Shown: piece by piece, positions 20,688 through 25,871 of the stretch | Numbering within the stretch: the first letter of the stretch is position 1 | How the letters are laid out: the number at the start of each line of letters is the position of its first letter | From: Gammaproteobacteria bacterium | Lineage (GTDB): Bacteria > Pseudomonadota > Gammaproteobacteria > Thiohalorhabdales > Thiohalorhabdaceae | Reading direction: 5' to 3' | Length of the DNA stretch: 25,871 nucleotides | Assembly: GCA_018609925.1 (NCBI GenBank) | Contig: JAHEOG010000083.1 | Location: 1-25,871, forward strand | Notes under the pieces: model-generated | What the model was told of the DNA's origin: nothing | The model's database searches: none | The model's input: the letters and a program-made list of their open reading frames with translations, nothing else | Position numbers and translations under genes: made by a program

Positions 20688-23243
20688 TTAGAAGTTAAGG
20701 AGATCCTTCGCCTTGTCCCGAAGGCCTTTAGGAACCTGTTTTTCCATTTCTTCGTCCAGCTTCTCGCCGGCCTTTTCCTTGCCCTTCTGGCCCAGGGCCC
20801 GCTGGAGGGCCCCTTTGATGTCGGGCTGGATCTTGGGATCCGCCCAGGTCCCCTTGAGCCGGACCGGGACCTGCAACCCCTGCAGGGCCTCCGGCAGTCC
20901 CTGGGCGCCCTTCTTCACCTGGGCATCCAGCTTGTAGTCCAGCTTCCCCGTAAGCAGCTCCAAAGCGCCCTCCCCATTCAGCCCCAACTGCTGCGAATCG
21001 AGCGACAGGGAGCGCGTCAACAGGCGACCCCCCTCCAACCGGGCGGAAGCGCGCAGCTCCTGGAACTCCGTTGCCTCGCCGCCATCGGCGTCCGCCTTGT
21101 TCCCCTGCAGGGCGGCGTAGCCGGTCGACAGGGCCCGACCGATGTCGATGCCCTGGATGGCCCCGTTCCGGAGCCGGATCTCCCCCTCTCCGGCCAGGCT
21201 TTGCAGCAGCTCAGTGACGGTGGCGCCGTCCCCGGACAGGTCGAGATCCATATCGGCCTGGCCATCCACATAGGACCGTCCCGTCAGGTCCTTCAGGAGA
21301 CCGCCCAGCGAGACCTGTTTGAGGCTCTCGGTCATGCTGATCTGGGGTTTGTCCCCGGTAACATCCATCCGGACATCGCCGCGATAGCTCCCCTCGTAGA
21401 GGGTGGCGGTGAAGGGGTGCAGACGGAACCGCCCCTCGCTTCCCTGGAGCCGGGCGTTCACATCGGCTAGCCGGAGGCCCTGGACCTTGAGCTGTCCCGC
21501 CTGCGCCTTGCCGTCAACGCTCACGCCGCGCAGGGGCTCGACGGGAAGCTCCTCGGCCCCGGCTGCGGCGGCCGTTCCGGGAGTGGCCTGCCCGTTCCCC
21601 TCGGGGGTGGGAGGAAGATAGCGGTCCACATCCATGCGGTTCAGGGAAAGATCGAACCCCACTTGCAGAGGCGAGGCGGTGGCCACCGAAGCGGAGCCGG
21701 TCAGCCGCGATTCGTCCAGCTCGGCCGTTAGCCCCTTGGCGGCGAGCCGGGTCGGTGTACCGGAAAGGCCTACCTGCAGCTTAGCCCGTTGCAGGACATC
21801 GGGATCGCTCGTATCCGGTACTGGGAGGCCTACCTCTTGGAGCAGTCCCCGTGGGGAGAAGGCGTTGGTCGCCAACTGTCCCCGATAGCTTGGCGATTCG
21901 GAGGTGAGCCCACGGAGCTCCATGTCGCCGGTAATCCGGGCAGGCCCCAGGGCGGCCTTGAGCCCGGAAAGGGCGGCGGTGTCCTGGGTCTGGCTCCAGC
22001 GGAGATCTGCCTCCACTCCGGCGCCGTTCAGCCCCGCCCCCCGGATCCCCTCCGGCAGCAAGGGGCCGAGGGCCTTCACAAAGGCCTTGCCATCGACCAC
22101 CTCCAGATCGATCCGGCCGGTACCGGAAGCGCCCAGCTCTTTGGCCTGAAGACGGAGGTCTCCCTCCAGACCGGGGCCCTCAAGGGATCCTTCCTGGAAG
22201 GTCACCGAGCCATCGCCGGCATCCAGGGAGAGGTTTCCCCCCATTGCCAGCCCTGCCATGGCCGAGGTCGGCAGGGGTAAGGCCCCAAGGGCTTGACCCG
22301 CCCGTTTGGGATCGGTCACCTGAGCTTCCAATCGGCCCTGGAAGCGGGCCGCGCGGTTGAGCTCGGTGGCCTCCCCGGTGACGGTCAGCTCCGTCCCGGC
22401 GGTGGCCAATCGAGCGGAATCGATCATCGCCCGACCGGGACCCAGGTGATAGGCCCCCGTGGCCGTTAATTGCCCCTGTAGCTGCCCTCCCGGTAGGCCC
22501 GGTCCCGCCAGATCGGTGGAAAGGGTCAGTCCCTCGAGGCTAAGGGTCTGGCCATCCTCGGACAGGCCCGCACGCCCCTCCAGACGGACCTCTCCCGAGG
22601 TTTCCGGTGGGCCAGCCCTGACCTGGAACTCACCATCCACCGGGAAGGACGCCCCTGGGCGAAGGGCGCCCACGGTAAGCTGCAAATCGCTGATGGTAGC
22701 CTCCTGGCCCGCCTGTCGATCGCTCCAGACCAGGAGCGCGTCCCGGACCTCCAATCCCCCCAGAGTGAGCCCCGCCATGGGGCCGGCCGGGGGTCCCTTG
22801 GGCTCGGGGGTGGGCTCGGATGGGGCGCCAGGCTCCGCTTCCGGAACCAGGTCCTCCCAGTTAGTCCGGCCCTGCTCGTCCCGGGCCAAACGAACCTCGA
22901 GGCCCCGGAGGACCGTACTCCCCACCGCAACCTCCCCCCAGAGCAGAGGCAGGACCCGAACCCGGACATCGATGGCCTCGATCCGGGCAAATGGGTCGGG
23001 CCCGAAGCCTTGGGCGTTTCCCAATCGAGCCCGACCCACCTCGGCGCCGAGCCAAGGGAAGTAGGAAAGCCCGATCTCCCCTTCGATCGCTAGCTCCCGG
23101 CCGGTCCGTTCCTCCACCAGGGTCTCGATGCGATCCCGGTAGTCATTGGGATCGAGGGTAAAGGCCAATACCACGGCGGCTAACACCAATAGGGCCAGGA
23201 GTCCCCCTACGGCAGAGAGCCCGATTATCAATGCGCGTTTCAT
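20688..23243 (-). CDS. AsmA-family envelope protein
   Basis: An 851-residue protein with one N-terminal membrane helix (residues about 4-27). The AsmA signature YRDRIETLVEERTGRELAIEG and SYFPWLGAEVG follow immediately. The rest is a long periplasmic beta-rich repeat region. The C-terminal AsmA-like part includes VDGQADMDLDLSGDGATVTELLQSLAGEG and LRNGAIQGIDIGRAL. AsmA-like proteins (AsmA, TamB, YhdP group) are thought to bridge inner and outer membrane for phospholipid transport. A Pro/Glu-rich linker lies near residues 145-165. The ATG at 23243 has GGGGAG 8 nt upstream and was preferred to an in-frame start at 23297. Cfa downstream also acts on phospholipids, which fits a membrane-lipid theme. 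Confidence 0.92.
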   Translation of the reverse strand: MKRALIIGLSAVGGLLALLVLAAVVLAFTLDPNDYRDRIETLVEERTGRELAIEGEIGLSYFPWLGAEVGRARLGNAQGFGPDPFARIEAIDVRVRVLPLLWGEVAVGSTVLRGLEVRLARDEQGRTNWEDLVPEAEPGAPSEPTPEPKGPPAGPMAGLTLGGLEVRDALLVWSDRQAGQEATISDLQLTVGALRPGASFPVDGEFQVRAGPPETSGEVRLEGRAGLSEDGQTLSLEGLTLSTDLAGPGLPGGQLQGQLTATGAYHLGPGRAMIDSARLATAGTELTVTGEATELNRAARFQGRLEAQVTDPKRAGQALGALPLPTSAMAGLAMGGNLSLDAGDGSVTFQEGSLEGPGLEGDLRLQAKELGASGTGRIDLEVVDGKAFVKALGPLLPEGIRGAGLNGAGVEADLRWSQTQDTAALSGLKAALGPARITGDMELRGLTSESPSYRGQLATNAFSPRGLLQEVGLPVPDTSDPDVLQRAKLQVGLSGTPTRLAAKGLTAELDESRLTGSASVATASPLQVGFDLSLNRMDVDRYLPPTPEGNGQATPGTAAAAGAEELPVEPLRGVSVDGKAQAGQLKVQGLRLADVNARLQGSEGRFRLHPFTATLYEGSYRGDVRMDVTGDKPQISMTESLKQVSLGGLLKDLTGRSYVDGQADMDLDLSGDGATVTELLQSLAGEGEIRLRNGAIQGIDIGRALSTGYAALQGNKADADGGEATEFQELRASARLEGGRLLTRSLSLDSQQLGLNGEGALELLTGKLDYKLDAQVKKGAQGLPEALQGLQVPVRLKGTWADPKIQPDIKGALQRALGQKGKEKAGEKLDEEMEKQVPKGLRDKAKDLLNF

Positions 23244-23419
23244 AGGAGGAGCTCCCCGGAGCGCATCCTTCCGATCCTGCGGATACTGGGTTGGCAACGA
23301 TCGATCATCACGGTATTCCTATAACCGGACAACGCGCCCTGGAGCATGGGTGTTTGGCTAATGGCCAGCATACCAGAGCCTCCCGGCCAGGCTATGCCCA
23401 CCCGCCAAGGAGGGCGGCT
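23244..23419. promoter_or_regulatory. Divergent gap between the AsmA-family and redoxin genes
   Basis: A 176-bp non-coding region. On the reverse strand TTGTCC (near 23327-23332), a 17-bp spacer and GATGAT (near 23304-23309) make a weak sigma-70-like pair facing the AsmA-family gene. On the forward strand an isolated TATAAC-like box lies near 23320-23326 without a good -35. Both are guesses from consensus matching. Confidence 0.28.
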
Positions 23420-23869
23420 ATGGAAGCCATTACAACCGGCCAGATCGTACCGGCGTTTCGGCTGCCGGACGCCGCCGGTAGCTGGGTCTCCCTGGGGCAA
23501 TACAAGCAGCGCCAACCCCTGGTATTGGCTGTCGGGGAGCACTGCCCCGAAGGCTTCCTGGAGGGCTTTGCCGCGCACTACCCCGACTACAAAAAACTGG
23601 GGGCGGAGGTCCTCGGGCTCACACGGCAGGCGGGGGCCCACAGCTATCCCTTCCCCCTGCTCGAGGATAAGCCGGGAACGATCATCGATCGCCTGCGGCA
23701 AGACTCCCCCGCGGTATTGGTCCTGGACTCCTTTGGCGAGCTCTTCACCCGATGGCAGGGCTCCGCCGCGGCGGCCCCCGACCATCAGGATATCCTGGCC
23801 TGGGTCTTCTTCACCGAGGTCCAGTGCGAGGAGTGCGGCATCCACGCCGCCCATTGGCACTCGATTTGA
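23420..23869 (+). CDS. Redoxin-like protein with a C-terminal CxxC
   Basis: A 149-residue small protein of the AhpC/TSA-thioredoxin fold. The start FRLPDAAGSWVSLGQYKQRQPLVLAVG is typical of peroxiredoxins, as is YPDYKKLGAEVLGLTRQ. The usual P-x3-T-x2-C site is missing: the corresponding loop reads GEHCPEGFLEGF, with a lone Cys42. A second redox-type motif, CEEC, lies at the C-terminus, followed by GIHAAHWHSI, which is rich in His. It could use Cys42 with CEEC, or bind metal through CEEC and His; neither is shown. No signal peptide is present, so it is cytoplasmic. The ATG at 23420 is preceded by AAGGAGG 6 nt upstream. It is transcribed away from the AsmA-family gene. Confidence 0.8.
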   Translation: MEAITTGQIVPAFRLPDAAGSWVSLGQYKQRQPLVLAVGEHCPEGFLEGFAAHYPDYKKLGAEVLGLTRQAGAHSYPFPLLEDKPGTIIDRLRQDSPAVLVLDSFGELFTRWQGSAAAAPDHQDILAWVFFTEVQCEECGIHAAHWHSI

Positions 23870-23979
23870 GGTCCGCTAGCCAGGGGATGCGGACGCCCGT
23901 GAAGGCGTTTATTCTTGGGCCAATCGGAAAGGGACCGGCCCAGAACGGCGCGGGAGGACCCGAAGGGGAGGCCTTGGGC

Positions 23980-24540
23980 GTGACGCGGTCTTGGGGCGAT
24001 AAGGCCTTTGTTGCGTTCCTTCTGCTGGTGCTCGGCACCGCCTCGGTCCAGGCCGAGCCCGAACGATGGATCCATATCGACACCGAGGCAGCTACTCTAT
24101 CCCTGATGGAGGAAAATCGGCCGATCCGCCGGTTCTCCAATATCGCCATCGGCCGGGGAGGAACCGCCTCCCGTCCCAGGTCCGGGGACAACCGAACCCC
24201 GGTCGGGGAATTCCGGATCGGCTGGATCAACCAGGACAGTCGCTACCACCTATTCCTGGGCTTGGCCTTCCCCAACCTCTCCCAAGCGGCCCGGGCCTGG
24301 CAGAACGGGGTAATCGACGGCGATGCCTACGAGCGTATCGTGCGGGCACTACGCAACCACGGAGTACCGCCTCAGGACACACCGCTGGGAGGCTACCTCG
24401 GGATCCACGGCCTGGGGCAGATCAATCCGGACCTGCACCGGCGCCTCAACTGGACAGAGGGGTGCATCGCCGTGACGAACCGGCAGATCGAAGCCCTGCA
24501 CCGGTGGGCAAATGTGGGCACCAAAGTAGTCATCGATTGA
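23980..24540 (+). CDS. L,D-transpeptidase (YkuD fold), secreted
   Basis: A 186-residue envelope enzyme. A signal peptide ends near VQA (residue 25), and the mature protein starts EPERWIHIDTEAATL. The YkuD active site is GGYLGIHGLG (137-146, His143) followed by NWTEGCIAV (157-165, catalytic Cys162), although the usual SHGCI is TEGCI. Such enzymes make 3-3 peptidoglycan cross-links, or attach lipoproteins such as Lpp to peptidoglycan, or release them. The GTG at 23980, with GGGGAG 9 nt upstream, gives a clean signal peptide. An ATG at 23887 in the same frame would add about 30 hydrophilic residues before the signal and has no properly spaced ribosome-binding site. The coiled-coil lipoprotein gene follows 67 bp downstream. 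At about 160 mature residues it is close to a catalytic domain alone. Confidence 0.88.
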   Translation: MTRSWGDKAFVAFLLLVLGTASVQAEPERWIHIDTEAATLSLMEENRPIRRFSNIAIGRGGTASRPRSGDNRTPVGEFRIGWINQDSRYHLFLGLAFPNLSQAARAWQNGVIDGDAYERIVRALRNHGVPPQDTPLGGYLGIHGLGQINPDLHRRLNWTEGCIAVTNRQIEALHRWANVGTKVVID

Positions 24541-24558
24541 CATGAGCCGCCAGAAAGT

Positions 24559-24575
24559 GTCCCTTATTCGGGGAC
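24559..24575 (+). other. Small hairpin in the lipoprotein leader
   Basis: GTCCC (24559-24563) pairs with GGGAC (24571-24575) around a 7-nt loop in the 67-bp gap before the lipoprotein gene. There is no T-tract, so it is not a terminator. It may stabilise the leader or be chance. Confidence 0.25.
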
Positions 24576-24607
24576 GACAAGTCATTCGTAGCAAGGGAGG
24601 TTCATCT

Positions 24608-24940
24608 ATGTACGCCAAGGGACACCGTGTCCTTCACGTGGTCGGTGCCGCAGCGGCTCTCGGGCTCCTCGCCGGCTGCGCGAGCAACCAGGCCCTGGAG
24701 GAAGTCCGGACCATGGCCGAAGAGGCCCAGTCCACGGCCGAGGAAGCGCGGGTATCCGCTACTCGGGCCGAAAACAAGGTGGAGCAGGTTCGGAGTCAGG
24801 CCAGCAGTGCCGTGGATAAGGCCGAGCAGGCCACCCGTCGGGCGAATCAGGCCTTCGAGCGGGCCGATCAGGCTCAGCAGTGCTGCGAGGAGAACAGCGA
24901 GAAGATCGATCGCATGTTCAAGAAATCGATGCAGAAGTAG
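24608..24940 (+). CDS. Alanine-rich coiled-coil lipoprotein, OprI/Lpp-like
   Basis: A 110-residue outer-membrane lipoprotein. The lipobox is LLAGC (Cys24 lipidated). The mature protein is an alanine/glutamate-rich heptad coiled coil (about 27-100) of the alanine-zipper type seen in Pseudomonas OprI. It ends RMFKKSMQK with a C-terminal lysine (K110), the residue that in Braun's lipoprotein is joined to peptidoglycan. Two adjacent cysteines (92-93) within QCCEE are unusual and could link monomers. The ATG at 24608 follows GGGAGG by 7 nt. Flanking L,D-transpeptidase genes on both sides support peptidoglycan attachment. The mature length of about 86 residues is longer than E. coli Lpp (58). Confidence 0.88.
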   Translation: MYAKGHRVLHVVGAAAALGLLAGCASNQALEEVRTMAEEAQSTAEEARVSATRAENKVEQVRSQASSAVDKAEQATRRANQAFERADQAQQCCEENSEKIDRMFKKSMQK

Positions 24941-24947
24941 GCCCACG

Positions 24948-25871
24948 CTAACCGGCCTGTCTGCCCCCGGTCGAGCTTTCGGCCGGGGGCTCTTTTTCGT
25001 CCGCCACCACCTGGTCGTCCTTTTCCGTGCCGGGCTCCTCCCCGAGCGGCTCGGCCAATGGCACGGGGACCGGGATCCCCCGCGTTTCCTGAACGGCCTG
25101 CAAGGCCTTGGTGAGATCCACCCGAAGCTCGGGACGCTCCCGGGAGATCTCGGTCAAGTTGGACACCAGGGGCGTATAGTTAAGGCCCTCCCGCTGGATG
25201 TCACCTCCCTCCGCTCGCTCGTCCCGGCTCTCGGCTTCCTGGCCTTCCCAAGCCTGGCCCTCCCCAGTGGGCGGAATATGGGACTCCATAAAGATTTGCT
25301 CCCCGATCCGGGCTACCTTATAGGGGCGGTCCACGATCCGAACCGGCGTATCCCGGTCCACTTGGTGGTAGAGGCGCTCGATGTGCTCCGGATAGAGTCG
25401 CACGCAGCCGTGGGAGACCCGCATGCCGATGCCGAAGGGCTTGTTGGTGCCGTGAAAGAGATAGCCCGGAAGCCCCAGTTTGATGGCGTAGTCCCCCAAG
25501 GGATTGTCTGGGCCGGGTGGCACCGTCTCCGGCAGGGGATCCCCGGCCTCCTCGGCCTCCTTGCGGATAGACTCAGGGGGCCTCCAGCTGGGCTTCTCCG
25601 CCTTCGCCACCACCTCGGTCAGCCCCTCCGGGGTGCCCCAGCCGCGACGCCCGATGCTTACCGGGTAGGTAACCACTGTGTCGGCGGAGACCTTCTCGGC
25701 GGGGGGATAGTAGTACAGCCGCATCTCGGCCAGGTTCAGGACAATCCCCTCGCGCGGAGTATCGGGCAGGATGTAGCTGGTCGGGAGCAGGACCCGGGTT
25801 CCGGGCTGGGGAACCCAGGGATCCACACCGGGATTGGCCAGGCGAATGGCACGGTAGCCGACACCATGGGC
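24948..25871 (-). CDS. ErfK/YbiS/YcfS-type L,D-transpeptidase (5' end cut by window)
   Basis: About 307 C-terminal residues of an L,D-transpeptidase are visible. From the window edge the frame reads GVGYRAIRLANPGVDPWVPQ, the end of a LysM-like peptidoglycan-binding part. The YkuD domain follows with LVLPTSYILPDTPREGIVLN-type sequence (visible as LLPTSYILPDTPREGIVLN), PPGPDNPLGDYAIKLG, YLFHGTNKPFGIGMRVSHG and CVRLYPEHIERLY. The catalytic motif SHGC is intact. This layout is collinear with E. coli ErfK/YbiS/YcfS, which attach Lpp to meso-diaminopimelate in peptidoglycan. A C-terminal extension of about 110 residues, charged and Pro/Glu-rich, is longer than in those enzymes. The signal peptide and most of LysM lie outside the window. 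It converges on the lipoprotein gene with a 7-bp gap. Confidence 0.93.
   Translation of the reverse strand, partial: AHGVGYRAIRLANPGVDPWVPQPGTRVLLPTSYILPDTPREGIVLNLAEMRLYYYPPAEKVSADTVVTYPVSIGRRGWGTPEGLTEVVAKAEKPSWRPPESIRKEAEEAGDPLPETVPPGPDNPLGDYAIKLGLPGYLFHGTNKPFGIGMRVSHGCVRLYPEHIERLYHQVDRDTPVRIVDRPYKVARIGEQIFMESHIPPTGEGQAWEGQEAESRDERAEGGDIQREGLNYTPLVSNLTEISRERPELRVDLTKALQAVQETRGIPVPVPLAEPLGEEPGTEKDDQVVADEKEPPAESSTGGRQAG
24963..24998 (+). terminator. Rho-independent terminator of the lipoprotein gene
   Basis: GCCCCCGG (24963-24970) and CCGGGGGC (24983-24990) form a perfect 8-bp GC stem with a 12-nt loop, followed by TCTTTTT (24991-24997). It starts 22 nt after the lipoprotein stop codon. It lies inside the 3' coding end of the convergent L,D-transpeptidase gene. 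Confidence 0.85.

Noticed and set aside
23887..23979. Upstream ATG start for the small L,D-transpeptidase
   Set aside because: It has no properly spaced ribosome-binding site and would bury the signal peptide behind about 30 hydrophilic residues. The GTG at 23980 fits better.

Overview
The window is GC-rich (about two thirds G+C by eye), densely coded DNA from a bacterial chromosome. CysB, the AsmA and Cfa proteins, an OprI/Lpp-like lipoprotein and the DUF3305/DUF3306/DUF1244 families together suggest a gammaproteobacterium, perhaps from a halophilic or sulfur-oxidising lineage. The genus cannot be fixed from the sequence. GTG and TTG starts are frequent, and several genes are joined by ATGA overlaps. 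I see no rRNA, tRNA, CRISPR array, transposase or phage gene. No gene-free stretch exceeds 300 bp; the longest is 238 bp.

Left edge (1-2883): a 1-Cys (Prx6-type) peroxiredoxin, cut by the window edge, is divergent from a CysB-type LysR regulator. A biotin/lipoate ligase-like enzyme follows, overlapping a small unknown acidic protein.

Core (2888-18471): a complete respiratory formate dehydrogenase system in two divergent blocks around the 238-bp gap at 12605-12842. The leftward block reads DUF3305, DUF3306, a 567-residue multi-cluster ferredoxin, a TorD-type chaperone, a small TAT-signal protein, FdhA (molybdenum catalytic subunit, cysteine ligand, TAT signal), FdhB (four Fe-S clusters), two tandem related small lipoproteins, FdhC (cytochrome b) and an unknown 190-residue protein. 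The rightward block reads DUF1244, MobA, MoeA, a MoeA fused to a periplasmic-binding-protein-like domain, FdhD and a DUF6505-like protein. The right block makes, inserts and sulfurates the bis-MGD cofactor. The left block encodes the enzyme, its folding and maturation factors and its membrane anchor. Formate would be oxidised on the periplasmic side, with electrons passed through FdhB and FdhC to the quinone pool.

Right flank (18479-25871): a leftward YqeC-family protein, normally linked to selenium-dependent molybdenum hydroxylases, sits against the cofactor block. Next come cyclopropane fatty acid synthase and a large AsmA-family protein, both leftward. A redoxin-like protein lacking the usual catalytic motif is divergent from AsmA. 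The window ends with a cell-envelope set: an L,D-transpeptidase, an alanine-rich coiled-coil lipoprotein with a C-terminal lysine, and a convergent second L,D-transpeptidase of the ErfK/YbiS type cut by the window edge. Together these look like a Braun-lipoprotein anchoring module.

All assignments come from reading the translated sequence and remembered family motifs; no database search was run.
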